64,000 nt of DNA from Candidatus Enterococcus leclercqii (GCF_009933135.1 NZ_MAEH01000017.1:62001-126000), one strand, 5' to 3'; shown: positions 17,078 to 25,749, counted from the first letter of the stretch. Notes: a model not told the origin generated them from the letters alone. Program-made: numbers and translations.

Positions 17078-18229
17078 TTATTCAGCTGCTTTTTTGGCAG
17101 CATCGACGATCAATTGCAAGTAGCCTTTAGAATCTGTGAATGTAGCACCGGATACAACATCCGCGACATTTTTACCTTCTGAGTCAATCTTGCCAGCTGC
17201 TTCTTCGATTTCAGCAACTGTTTTGCCCTTAACAAATGCGTCGATGGCATCCACGTTTTCTTCCCATGTCTGAGTTGCTTTTGCGTGGTCTTTCATCATT
17301 GCAGAGTAAGCTTCGTTGTTAGCCAATTTAGAAGCCAAAACTTGGCCGTCTTTGATGCCTTCGCCAAATGCGCCGTTGGAGTTTGGAACGCCACCAAAGT
17401 CAGCAGGATCTGTGAATTGGAATTCATCTACAAAGGTTGCTGCTACTTTATCGCCGTCCATTGCTACAGTCGCTACAGCGAAAGATTTGTCGCCGTGGGG
17501 TGCGCCCAAGATCATAGCTTCTTTCAAGTCGCTGTTCTCAGTTTTTTCACCAACTGAAACCAGACCAGAAGTAGCGGCATCCGCGATTGCTTGCAGGTAG
17601 CCACGAGTATCACTGAAAGTTGCGCCAGATACTACGTCAGCGACATTTTTGCCATCGTCTGCGATTTTAGCGATTTCAGTATCCAGATCAGCCGCTGTTT
17701 TGCCTTTGACAAAATCAGTGATTGCGCTGATGTTTTCACTCCAAGTTTGCGTTGCGCCACCGTTTTCTTTCATCATTGCAGAGTAAGCGTCGCTATTTTC
17801 AACTTTGCCCACCAAGATTGTGCCGCTTGGGAAAGATTCACCGAATGCGCCGTCGCCATTTGGAACAGCTTTCCAGTCAGCGGATTTTTCTACATATTGG
17901 AATTCATCGATGCGGGCAGACAAGATTTTGTCGCCATTCATCGTTACGTTGACTACTGCAAAAGATTTGTCGCCGTGTGGTGCAGCGTACAGTTGACGCA
18001 TGTAGATCGTTCCTTCAGCTGGTACAGTTACATCTGTAGTTTTGCCGTCTGCGATTTTCACATCAGCATTTGCTGCTGCAGATGACGCGGTTGTTTCTGT
18101 TTGGCTGGAAGATGCTGCCGTTGATGAGCTTGAGCCTGAACCGGAGTTGCTGTCAGGACTGCAGGCACCCAAGATCACTGCTGAAAATGCCAGTGCCGTA
18201 AAAGCCGTCACAAATTTCTTCGATTTCAT
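17078..18229 (-). CDS. FMN-binding lipoprotein with two unusual tandem flavinylation domains
   Basis: A 383-residue lipoprotein: signal peptide with lipobox ILGAC, a Ser/Thr-rich spacer to about residue 55, then two homologous domains of about 160 residues. Each begins with a segment containing APHGDKSFAV, contains a DEFQ(Y/F) stretch and ends DVVSGATF(S/T)D followed by (T/S)(R/K)GYLQ. SGAT near residues 201 and 361 fits the ApbE target, whose Thr carries FMN. The body differs from the classical PplA domain in the next gene, so this is a separate flavoprotein type in the same locus. It probably accepts electrons on the outer membrane face. ATG at 18227-18229 has AAGGGG about 9 nt upstream. 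Confidence 0.82.
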   Translation of the reverse strand: MKSKKFVTAFTALAFSAVILGACSPDSNSGSGSSSSTAASSSQTETTASSAAANADVKIADGKTTDVTVPAEGTIYMRQLYAAPHGDKSFAVVNVTMNGDKILSARIDEFQYVEKSADWKAVPNGDGAFGESFPSGTILVGKVENSDAYSAMMKENGGATQTWSENISAITDFVKGKTAADLDTEIAKIADDGKNVADVVSGATFSDTRGYLQAIADAATSGLVSVGEKTENSDLKEAMILGAPHGDKSFAVATVAMDGDKVAATFVDEFQFTDPADFGGVPNSNGAFGEGIKDGQVLASKLANNEAYSAMMKDHAKATQTWEENVDAIDAFVKGKTVAEIEEAAGKIDSEGKNVADVVSGATFTDSKGYLQLIVDAAKKAAE

Positions 18230-18303
18230 ATTGATTTTCCCCTTTTCCACTATTCATATGCTAGCGTTCCCATCTGATTCGGACACTATTCTTTTATTTT
18301 AGT

Positions 18304-18345
18304 GGGTTTTGTGAATATGTCAACAAAAACGATAACGAACCCCCC
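18304..18345 (-). promoter_or_regulatory. Promoter of the first FMN-lipoprotein gene
   Basis: On the minus strand TTGACA is followed after 16 bp by TAAAAT, about 80 bp upstream of the start. Immediately before the -35, GTTATCGTTTTTGTTGACA resembles GTTATCATTGCTGTTGACA at the next lipoprotein promoter, suggesting shared control. Confidence 0.5.
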
Positions 18346-18563
18346 AAAAAACTTTTCACTGCCATTCTTTAGACAATCCTTATTCTCTCAGCACCTAGCA
18401 AGAAAAACAGCCTTTGTGGCCTTCTTTTAAAAAAACAAAAAGCAGCCTTTTCGTCAATTTTCCGGACAAGATTTTCTATTAGTGATCAGCTCTTCACAAA
18501 AAGAGTGAAACGGCTACGAATCCTCAGTACCCATTGAAGCCTTCCCCCTGGTTAACAGTCCAA

Positions 18564-18613
18564 CAAAAAAAGCGCCAGAGCCTGCCAACGATTGCTGTCG
18601 ACAAGCTCCAGAG
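18564..18613 (-). terminator. Terminator of the second FMN-lipoprotein gene
   Basis: GCTCTGGAGC and GCTCTGGCGC (minus strand; plus 18571-18580 with 18604-18613) form an imperfect stem followed by T7. A second hairpin, AACAATCAG/CTGATTGTT, lies between it and the stop codon near 18644-18690. Confidence 0.65.
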
Positions 18614-18708
18614 CTTTGCTTTTAGTATTTTTGTGAACGATCTGCTTCACAACAATCAGGTTCTTTTTGTAAACTCTGATTGTTTTTAAAATCAGCAGGG
18701 CAGATTGC

Positions 18709-19659
18709 TTATTTAGCTGCTACAAAGTTGTCAACAGTGATTTCAGCAGTGTCCCCTTTTTCAGCAGCGTTGATCAATTGTTCAGCGTAGATCACGAAGC
18801 TGTGGAAGCTGTGAGTTGCACCAGTGACAACGTCCATGTTAGCAGGTGAGCCGTCTTCTTCGCCCATTGCTTTAACAAAACCTTCGTTGAATTGTGCGAT
18901 ATATTCTTTTGGTCCAATGCCGGCTTTGTCTTTCATGTTAGTTTCGTAGTCAGTGTCGTCTGCTTTTGATTTGCCATCAGCATTGACATTGTCATACTTG
19001 GATTCAGTAATTTTACCGTCTTTAACAACGATTGAGAAAGTTACATGGTAGCCATTGGAATCATTTTTTTCTTTCAATGAGTATGTGCCATCTTGCAATT
19101 TCGCACCATTGTCGATTTCGATAGTGTCAGTTTTGCCAGCTTGAGCTGCTTGGATCAATTGTTGTGCATAGTTTTGGAAAGATTCAAAAGAGTGAGTCGC
19201 ACCAGTGACAACATCGATTGCTGTTGGGCTTTGTTTTGCCACCAATTCAGTATTGAATTTTTCGATGTATTCTTTTGGTCCGATACCGGCTTTGTCTTTC
19301 ATGTTCTTTTCGTAGTCGGCGTCGTCTGCTTTTGATTTGCCCTCTTCGTTGATGTTGTCGTATTTAGATTCTGTGATTTTACCGTCTTTAACTGTCATTT
19401 CAAAAGTCACGCGGTAGCCGTTAGAGTAGTTCTTTTCTTCCAATTTGTAAGTGCCATCTTGCATTGCTTCGCCAGCAGTGTAAGTCACTTCGGCTGCAGA
19501 AGATTCAGAAGTCGCTGCAGATGAAGCCGTTGTTTGGCTGGAAGCTGCTGCAGAAGATGAAGAGTTCGCAGTATCTTTGTTGTCTGAGCTACAAGCTCCT
19601 AAAACCAAGGCAGAAAAAGCCAACATTGTAAACCCAGCGACCAATTTTTTTGATTTCAT
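18709..19659 (-). CDS. pplA: PplA-like flavinylated lipoprotein with two FMN-binding domains
   Basis: A 316-residue lipoprotein: signal peptide with lipobox VLGAC, Ser/Ala-rich spacer to about residue 50, then two repeats of about 120 residues. Each runs DGTY-L-EKN-SNGY-VTF, VKDGKITESKYDN, GIGPKEYI, then DVVTGATHSF. The two TGAT motifs (near 151 and 279) are ApbE flavinylation sites. This matches the PplA type of extracellular electron transfer protein, which passes electrons to iron or other acceptors outside the cell. The true start is the ATG at 19657-19659 with AAGGGG upstream; the 53 preceding open codons are spurious. It is divergent from ndh2. Confidence 0.88.
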   Translation of the reverse strand: MKSKKLVAGFTMLAFSALVLGACSSDNKDTANSSSSAAASSQTTASSAATSESSAAEVTYTAGEAMQDGTYKLEEKNYSNGYRVTFEMTVKDGKITESKYDNINEEGKSKADDADYEKNMKDKAGIGPKEYIEKFNTELVAKQSPTAIDVVTGATHSFESFQNYAQQLIQAAQAGKTDTIEIDNGAKLQDGTYSLKEKNDSNGYHVTFSIVVKDGKITESKYDNVNADGKSKADDTDYETNMKDKAGIGPKEYIAQFNEGFVKAMGEEDGSPANMDVVTGATHSFHSFVIYAEQLINAAEKGDTAEITVDNFVAAK

Positions 19660-19699
19660 TTTTGTGGTTCCCCTTTTCAAATATGTTTTGTCAGTTTGT

Positions 19700-19760
19700 G
19701 ACACACTTAACATTTTAGTTTTTTTTCGCGAGATGTCAACAGCAATGATAACAACTTTAT
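19700..19760 (-). promoter_or_regulatory. Promoter of the second FMN-lipoprotein gene
   Basis: On the minus strand TTGACA and TAAAAT are 16 bp apart, preceded by GTTATCATTGCTG. The layout is nearly the same as that of the other lipoprotein promoter. Confidence 0.5.
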
Positions 19761-20323
19761 GGAGAAGAGAAATGGTCTGGTTGTCTGTTTCACGACACTT
19801 TTCAGCAAAAAGCGCCAAATATCATCAGATCAACTGCTTTTTATATTATCATCTGCTGAAAAACCCTTTCATTTGTCTCTCAAACCTGCGTTTTTTTTCA
19901 TCATCTGTGCTGTCGTTATCTTTTCGATATGCTCATTAAAATAACTCTGTTTGTGACAAAAGAAACAACAGCCTCTTAACTTGTGTATTTTTTGGTAGGA
20001 TTTCCGATAGTTTGAGTAACTTTTGACATAGATTGTGAAATCATCCTCAAAAAAGTCGTTCTGCTTACTTTGTTTTTTTCTCTGCGGGAAAGTCTCAATC
20101 GGCAAAAGATACAGACCAAATTGCCCCGGCACCTCTAAAAAGCTTCACAAATTTCGTTATTAATAACGGTTACAATAAGTTTTACTCCTTTTTGTAGTAG
20201 AAAAAGCCTGTTACCGTCTATAAAAATAATGGTCTACCCTTACATTAAAAAAACTTTGAAAATCCGTTCATTTTCTCGGCCAGAGTGTTAGACAAATCCA
20301 CCTTTTCTCTATATAATAGTGTA
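19760..20323. other. Long divergent control region between pplA and ndh2
   Basis: The pplA-ndh2 gap spans about 850 bp with no convincing gene. An 87-codon minus-strand frame inside it lacks a ribosome binding site and looks like chance. CGTTATTAATAACG, a perfect 14-bp palindrome, is at 20155-20168. The region is AT-rich and could hold several regulator sites. Confidence 0.4.
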
Positions 20324-20374
20324 GATTGTGTAATCATTATCAATCCGTTTTTTTATTCCGTATTATCAATTCCG
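20288..20374 (+). promoter_or_regulatory. ndh2 promoter with Fur-like palindrome
   Basis: TTAGAC (20288-20293) and TATAAT (20312-20317) are 18 bp apart. Just downstream, GATTGTGTAATCATTATCAATC (two halves: GATTGTGTAAT, then CATTATCAATC, 20324-20345) is a near-palindrome resembling a Fur box, and ATTATCAAT recurs at 20362-20370. The position over the transcription start would suit a repressor. Iron control would fit an EET locus but is not shown. A leader of about 160-180 nt follows. Confidence 0.45.
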
Positions 20375-20505
20375 AGGTCTACCGTGTTCACTTCCCCCAA
20401 AATACCGCTGCGCTTAAGGGTGATTTGCCTGTCAGTTGCGGGGATGCTAGGGAGGAGTTGAAAGCGAGAGCCCTCACCATACTTATTTTGAAGGAGCGAT
20501 TTTCA

Positions 20506-22509
20506 ATGGCAACAAAGAACATTGTCGTTGTCGGTGCCGGGTATGCCGGAGTATCGGCTACCAAGTTCATGGCGAAAAAGTTGAAAAAGGACCAAGATGT
20601 CCAAATCACTTTAATCGATCGTCATTCTTACCACACCATGATGACAGAACTGCACGAAGTAGCGGGGGGCCGGGTCGAACCGACTGCTATCCAATACGAC
20701 TTGCAACGTCTGTTTTCTCGTAAAAAGAACGTCAAACTGGTAACAGACACCGTTACCGGAATCGACAAAGAAAGCAAAAAAATCATCACGAAACAAGGCA
20801 CTTATGACTTTGACTACCTCGTATTAGGAATGGGTGGCGAACCAAATGACTTCGGCACACCGGGCGTCAAAGAACACGGCTTCACTCTCTGGTCATTTGA
20901 AGATTCTGTTCGTATCCGCGAACACATCGAGCGGACAGTTGCTCTTGCCGCACTGGAACCAGATGCTGCAAAACGCAAAGCGATGCTGACTTTTGTTGTC
21001 TGTGGTTCCGGCTTTACCGGGATCGAAATGGTAGGCGAACTTATTGAATGGAAAGACCGCCTAGCAGCTGATTACAAATTGGACCCAGCCGATTTCACAT
21101 TGAAAGTCGTTGAAGCATTGCCAACGATCTTGAACATGTTAAACCGAAACGACGCTGACAAAGCCGTTCGTTACCTGGAAAAGAAAAATGTAGAGTTGGT
21201 ATTGAACTCACCAATCGTTGAAGTGGACGAAGACCACATCAAATTGAAAGACGGCAGCGTCATTCCGACTTACACTTTGATTTGGACTGCTGGTGTCAAA
21301 GCGACTTCCGATGCTGCTGACTTCGGTTTGGAAGCAGCTCGCGGCCAACGTCTGGTAGCCAATGAATATATGGAAGCAAAAGGCTATGAAGACAAAAACA
21401 TCTACATCATTGGTGACCAGGTATATTATGAAGAACAACCAAATACACCAACACCACAAATTGTACAGGCGGCTGAACAAACCGGTCACTGTGCCGCAGC
21501 CAACATCGTTTCTGCTATTAAAGGCGACGGTGAAAAACACAAATTCAAATCCAATTACCAAGGGTTCATGGTTTCTGTTGGTTCCAAATGGGGCGTTGCA
21601 GAACTCTTCGGTAAGATCCACTTGAGCGGTTTCTTGGCAATGATTATGAAACACATTGTCAACTTGAAATACTTCTTTGATATCCGCTCTGGTTACTACA
21701 TGTTCCAATACATGATGCACGAATTCTTCCACATCAAAGACGATCGTAACGTAACTCGCGGCCATTCCTCTCGTTATGGCAACGTTTTGTGGTCTGTACC
21801 ACTGCGAATCTTCTACGGTTTGGTGTGGTTTATTGAAGCCTTCAAGAAAATCGTCGGTAACGGCGAAGTCCTGAAACCAAGCACTTGGTTTGGTGAAGGT
21901 TCTTGGTTTACTGGTAATTCCGTTTTCCCATGGACTTGGGATTATGCAGCTAGCGGAGCGGCAACTACCGGCTCTTCAGCAGCCGATGCAGTCGGCGGTG
22001 CTTCTGCAACTGTGGCTTCTTCCACTGTCGATGCGGCTTCTGCTGCCAGTGGCGCCGGTGAAGCAGCGGCAAGCGGAGCAGGCGAAGCGGCAGCTCATGC
22101 AGCTCACTTTGGTTTGAGCTATGCTTATGGGGAAGAACCGATGGCTGTCTTGGATAAAGCCCCTAACTGGTTCTCTTCTATCATGAAAGTCTTCATGCCA
22201 AACATGGACGTTGCAATGTTCTTCCAGAAATTCATGGTCTTTGTGGAAATCGGTATTGCTTTGTGTCTGATGGCTGGTCTTTTCACTTGGTTGATGAGTG
22301 GGACAACAATCATTCTGGTAGTGATGTTCTGTATGTCAGGGATGTTCTACTGGATTAACTTGTGGTTCATTCCAGTTGCCTTTGCCTTGATGAACGGCTC
22401 CGGTCGTGCAATCGGTCTTGACCGTTGGGTAATTCCTTGGATCCAACGCAAACTTGGCGGTTGGTGGTACGGGAAACCGAAAGCTCGCTACGGCCGGGAC
22501 AACAGCTGA
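20506..22509 (+). CDS. ndh2: Type II NADH dehydrogenase of the EET locus, with C-terminal membrane domain
   Basis: A 667-residue protein. Residues 1-420 form the two-dinucleotide-fold flavoprotein (VVVGAGYAGVSA for FAD, VVCGSGFTGIE for NADH, IYIIGDQ near the C-terminal FAD site). After about residue 430 come membrane-associated segments, an Ala/Ser/Gly-rich stretch at about 480-533, and DoxX-like membrane helices at about 565-640. Ordinary NDH-2 enzymes are about 400 residues; the extended form is that of EET Ndh2, which reduces demethylmenaquinone for export of electrons. ATG at 20506 has AAGGAG 9 nt upstream. It heads the ndh2-eetA-eetB-dmkB arm but is followed by a strong terminator. Confidence 0.92.
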   Translation: MATKNIVVVGAGYAGVSATKFMAKKLKKDQDVQITLIDRHSYHTMMTELHEVAGGRVEPTAIQYDLQRLFSRKKNVKLVTDTVTGIDKESKKIITKQGTYDFDYLVLGMGGEPNDFGTPGVKEHGFTLWSFEDSVRIREHIERTVALAALEPDAAKRKAMLTFVVCGSGFTGIEMVGELIEWKDRLAADYKLDPADFTLKVVEALPTILNMLNRNDADKAVRYLEKKNVELVLNSPIVEVDEDHIKLKDGSVIPTYTLIWTAGVKATSDAADFGLEAARGQRLVANEYMEAKGYEDKNIYIIGDQVYYEEQPNTPTPQIVQAAEQTGHCAAANIVSAIKGDGEKHKFKSNYQGFMVSVGSKWGVAELFGKIHLSGFLAMIMKHIVNLKYFFDIRSGYYMFQYMMHEFFHIKDDRNVTRGHSSRYGNVLWSVPLRIFYGLVWFIEAFKKIVGNGEVLKPSTWFGEGSWFTGNSVFPWTWDYAASGAATTGSSAADAVGGASATVASSTVDAASAASGAGEAAASGAGEAAAHAAHFGLSYAYGEEPMAVLDKAPNWFSSIMKVFMPNMDVAMFFQKFMVFVEIGIALCLMAGLFTWLMSGTTIILVVMFCMSGMFYWINLWFIPVAFALMNGSGRAIGLDRWVIPWIQRKLGGWWYGKPKARYGRDNS

Positions 22510-22523
22510 GCCAACTAAATACT

Positions 22524-22551
22524 AAAATCCTAGGCCCGCGCCTAGGATTTT
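22524..22551 (+). terminator. Terminator after ndh2
   Basis: A 12-bp perfect stem, AAAATCCTAGGC (22524-22535) with its complement at 22540-22551, and a 4-nt loop, followed by CTTTTATTTT. It separates ndh2 from eetA or allows only partial read-through. Confidence 0.85.
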
Positions 22552-22745
22552 CTTTTATTTTCCGATGGACGTTAGTCATTTTTCAACCCTCGTTCATTTC
22601 ACGAACCTTACTTTTTTTCTCGGCTGTGCTAGAATATGAGAGATTAGCAATGACTATTTGTTAGGTACTGCTGACAAAATTTACTCAATCTTGCACCAGA
22701 AAAATTATTTATTTACTATTATATATAAGAGAGGTGTCAGCCGGC

Positions 22746-23189
22746 ATGAAATTCAAAGAGTTCGCCAAAAGAAGCCGCCTGAAGCCCTGGGATGTTCCCA
22801 TCATTCTCCTACTGATACTGCTGAGTTTTCTTCCCCTAGTGATATTTGGCCTGACACGTCCAGATCCTATCGTCAAAGATGACGGCACTTCCGCTGAAAG
22901 ACAAAAAATCGCTATTCTGCGGGTAGACGGTGTGGAACAAAAACGCTGGGTGCTAAAACAAGGAGCAGAATCGACTACGTATCGTTACGAGGATCCCGAT
23001 GGAGATTATAATCTATTGGAATTCAAAGACGGTGCCGTGCGCATCAAAGAAGCCAGCTGTGGCGACCAGGTCTGCGTCCGTCAAGGTTGGATTTACAAAG
23101 ACGGGCAAACCATCGTCTGTCTCCCCCACAAACTCGTGGTGGAAATCAAAGATCAGACGGGAGGTGCCGATGACAATTTAATCTACTGA
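22746..23189 (+). CDS. eetA: EetA-like membrane protein with NusG domain II-like extracellular part
   Basis: A 147-residue protein: one membrane helix near residues 14-33, then an extracytoplasmic beta domain ending in the family signature CGDQVCVRQG...GQTIVCLPHKL (from about residue 104). It is a component of the EET system, thought to act with EetB and Ndh2 at the membrane, although its exact biochemical job is not settled. ATG at 22746 follows AGAGGTG at 9 nt; the GTG four codons upstream lies in that site. eetB follows after about 70 bp. Confidence 0.88.
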   Translation: MKFKEFAKRSRLKPWDVPIILLLILLSFLPLVIFGLTRPDPIVKDDGTSAERQKIAILRVDGVEQKRWVLKQGAESTTYRYEDPDGDYNLLEFKDGAVRIKEASCGDQVCVRQGWIYKDGQTIVCLPHKLVVEIKDQTGGADDNLIY

Positions 23190-23262
23190 TTGCTATTTCA
23201 TCTCAAAAACGGCTTTTGTATTTTTTGAAACAGCTAATCAGCGATTGTCATCAACGATTACA

Positions 23263-23820
23263 ATGAACAAAAATCGACGTTTGATCTTCATTTCACTACT
23301 GGTGGCTCAAGGAGTCGTCATTGGGCTGATTGAAAATATGATCCCCTATCCTTTTGGTTTTGCACCCGGCGCCAAGCTGGGATTACCCAACCTAATCACC
23401 ATCATCGCATTGTTCACTATGCCAAAAAAAGAGAGCTTTCTGTTGGTCTGGTTGCGTTTAATTCTGACTACCTTACTGGGAGGAACGGTTTCGACTTTTC
23501 TTTACAGTATGAGCGGTGCTATGCTCAGCTACTTCGGGATGCTGCTAATAAAAGCGTTGGGTCCTAAGCGGGTAAGCATTATCGGCATTAGTGCAGCCGG
23601 TGGTTTTCTACACAACGTGGGACAATTGGTGACCGCCTCAATGATCGCCGGCTCCGCTACCGTGATGCTATACTTGCCAATTCTGAGTTTTCTAGGCATC
23701 CTATCAGGGATCGCCATCGGCATTGCCGCCAACTTTTTACTCGTACGGGTAGATACCCTGCGTCGCTTCCGGCTGGATTACGAACAGCGGGACAAAAAAG
23801 AACATTGGCACCTGAATTAA
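23263..23820 (+). CDS. eetB: EetB-like membrane protein (Gx transporter / ECF S-component-like)
   Basis: A 185-residue polytopic membrane protein with about five or six helices and the family stretch GFAPGAKLGLPNLITI near residues 33-48. EetB proteins belong to the heptaprenyl/Gx transporter-like S-component superfamily and always pair with EetA in EET loci. ATG at 23263 is the best start, but no clear Shine-Dalgarno sequence precedes it, so translation may depend on eetA or on a weak site. dmkB follows after 83 bp. Confidence 0.86.
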   Translation: MNKNRRLIFISLLVAQGVVIGLIENMIPYPFGFAPGAKLGLPNLITIIALFTMPKKESFLLVWLRLILTTLLGGTVSTFLYSMSGAMLSYFGMLLIKALGPKRVSIIGISAAGGFLHNVGQLVTASMIAGSATVMLYLPILSFLGILSGIAIGIAANFLLVRVDTLRRFRLDYEQRDKKEHWHLN

Positions 23821-23903
23821 CTTTTTCTCACCGTGAGCTGCCGGGGTGTTTCCTGAAAACGGCGGCAGCCCTTCGACTTTCTTTACAATAAAGGAGATTT
23901 CCC

Positions 23904-24890
23904 ATGAAACTTCATCCCCTCTGGCAGGATTATCCTGATCTTGCACCGGAGTTGGCTCAAACCTTGACTCTGATGGAAGACAGTATCAAATTGAAAAACA
24001 AACCAGTAGAAAAAGCCGTGATGGAAATGATCCATGCCGGCGGAAAATTGCTGCGGCCAGCGTATCAACTGTTGTTTTCTCGCTTCGGCCCCGATCAAGA
24101 TCGCCAAAAAGCCGTGGCATTAGCCGCTTCGATCGAGATGCTTCACACAGCTACCCTGATTCATGACGACATCGTAGACGAATCTGATCTGCGCCGCAAC
24201 TTGCCCACCATTGCGGCCAGTTTTGGTAACGATGTAGCGGTTTATGCCGGTGACTATCTCTTTGTCTGCTGTTTCAAACTACTGGCAGATTATGCCGGCT
24301 CTCTGCGCAGTCTGCAGTTGAACTCCCGCAGCATGGAAAAAATTCTAAATGGCGAGCTGGGCCAAATGGACCGGCGTTACGACATGCGTATGACGGTTGA
24401 TCAGTATTTGGACAATATCTCCGGCAAGACTGCCGAACTTTTCGCTCTCAGCTGCACAGTTGGTCCTCTGGAAAGCGGTGCCTCTGAAAAATTCGCCAGG
24501 GACTGCGCCCAGATTGGCCTGAACATCGGCATTGCCTTTCAGATTATTGATGACATCCTCGACTATAGCCAACCCGCTCAGCAGATTGGCAAGCCCGTCT
24601 TGGAGGATGTGCGCCAAGGGGTCTATTCTTTGCCACTGCTACTGGCACTAGAGCACGGGTACCATCAGCTGGCGCCCCTGCTGGAGAAAAAGGAGCAAAT
24701 GACCACTGCCGATACCCAAGAAGTCTATCGTTTGGTTCAACATTTCAAAGGTGTCCAACGAGCCCAGCAGATGGCCACCAATTATACGACCAAAGCCTTA
24801 AAAGCCATCGCTAAATTGCCTGATGACCCAAAAGATACCCGCAGCGAATTGGATCGTCTGACGCGCGTGATTTTACAACGAACCAATTAA
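23904..24890 (+). CDS. Trans-polyprenyl diphosphate synthase (DmkB-like)
   Basis: A 328-residue all-alpha isoprenyl synthase with the first Asp-rich motif HDDIVDESDLRR near residue 90 and the second DDILDYSQ near 220. It elongates an allylic diphosphate with IPP units to make the quinone side chain, which the DmkA-like prenyltransferase of the left arm would attach. AAAGGAG lies 7 nt before the ATG. The final gene of the plus-strand EET arm. Chain length cannot be read from the sequence by eye. Confidence 0.9.
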   Translation: MKLHPLWQDYPDLAPELAQTLTLMEDSIKLKNKPVEKAVMEMIHAGGKLLRPAYQLLFSRFGPDQDRQKAVALAASIEMLHTATLIHDDIVDESDLRRNLPTIAASFGNDVAVYAGDYLFVCCFKLLADYAGSLRSLQLNSRSMEKILNGELGQMDRRYDMRMTVDQYLDNISGKTAELFALSCTVGPLESGASEKFARDCAQIGLNIGIAFQIIDDILDYSQPAQQIGKPVLEDVRQGVYSLPLLLALEHGYHQLAPLLEKKEQMTTADTQEVYRLVQHFKGVQRAQQMATNYTTKALKAIAKLPDDPKDTRSELDRLTRVILQRTN

Positions 24891-24944
24891 GCGACTATCC
24901 TATCCCATTAAAATTGCTTCCACAAAGCTTCGGAAGTCTGTATT

Positions 24945-25010
24945 CCCCGCGACAAGCCAGATTTTTAATCTGACTTTGGGGCACGGCAGATCTCTCCCGG
25001 GGCTTTTTTT
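24945..25010 (+). terminator. Complex terminator after the dmkB-like gene
   Basis: CCCCG (24945-24949) can pair with CGGGG (24998-25002), which is followed by C and T7. Between them a hairpin CAGATTtttAATCTG folds locally, and an alternative GGGG at about 24978-24981 competes for the CCCC. It is 55 bp past the stop. The rest of the 24891-25259 gap shows only a small CCCTGC/GCAGGG hairpin near 25110. Confidence 0.55.
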
Positions 25011-25259
25011 GCAAAGAAGGCCACTGGCTTATTGCGGAATGATTCGGATTTGACCGGTTAGGCTCTACCATTGCGCACTAAAAAGAAAGTTTCCACTCCT
25101 TTTGCCCCCTGCCCAGCAGCAGGGTAACTTTAGAGCTGCCTTCAAAATATCAGTTGCTGGTTTTCCTTTTAAAAACTATCGCCATTTTTTAAATCTGATT
25201 TTCTAATGATTATCTGTGCTATAGTTAATTTATAAATAACAAATCAAAAGGAGCATGGA

Positions 25260-25745
25260 ATGAAAATTATCCCATTGGAAGCAAGCGATCCATTATGGTG
25301 GCCGACTGCCGAATATGCAGAGAACTGTTCATGGGGAGCAGGAAAACATTTAGCGCAGCGGATGCGTGAAGAACGTTTCGCCCCTGGGGAGCGGGTCTTT
25401 ATAGTGCTGGACCACGAGAGAATTTGCGGATACTGTACCTTTACAGAAAAAGACTGCCTTCCCGATGTAGACTATTCTCCTTATATCGGCTTTGTCTTTG
25501 TAGATGAAGCCTACCGAGGCCGCCGTTTGAGCGGAGCGCTATGCCAAGCTGTCTGCGCTTACGCTGTCGAAGCCGGCTTTTCACAAATCTACCTGGTGAG
25601 CGATCATCAAGGACTGTATGAAAAATACGGCTTTACCCCCCTGCTACAAAAGCTCGCCCCTTGGGGAGAACTGGAGACAATTTTCAGCTTTGACTTATCA
25701 AAAGTAGCCTCTATCCAGGATTTGGTCCTTGAGGAAACTGAATAA
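25260..25745 (+). CDS. GNAT-family N-acetyltransferase
   Basis: A 161-residue protein with GNAT features: a central beta strand GFVFVDEAYRGRRLSGALC (about residues 78-96) carrying the acetyl-CoA pyrophosphate loop variant RGRRLS, followed by IYLVSDHQGLYEKYGF, the typical C-terminal strand and helix. AAAGGAG lies 7 nt before the ATG. The substrate is unknown and no neighbour gives a clue. It shares a bidirectional terminator with the convergent nadS gene. Confidence 0.85.
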   Translation: MKIIPLEASDPLWWPTAEYAENCSWGAGKHLAQRMREERFAPGERVFIVLDHERICGYCTFTEKDCLPDVDYSPYIGFVFVDEAYRGRRLSGALCQAVCAYAVEAGFSQIYLVSDHQGLYEKYGFTPLLQKLAPWGELETIFSFDLSKVASIQDLVLEETE

Positions 25746-25749
25746 AAAC

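Noticed and set aside
17591-18085. 164-codon plus-strand ORF antisense to the first FMN lipoprotein
   Set aside because: Mirror frame of a strongly coding gene; no start signal.
19869-20132. 87-codon minus-strand ORF between pplA and ndh2
   Set aside because: No Shine-Dalgarno sequence, odd composition (Lys/Phe/Cys-rich from AT-rich DNA), and it covers the control region.
21208-21765. 185-codon minus-strand ORF antisense to ndh2
   Set aside because: Mirror frame of a coding region, no ribosome binding site.
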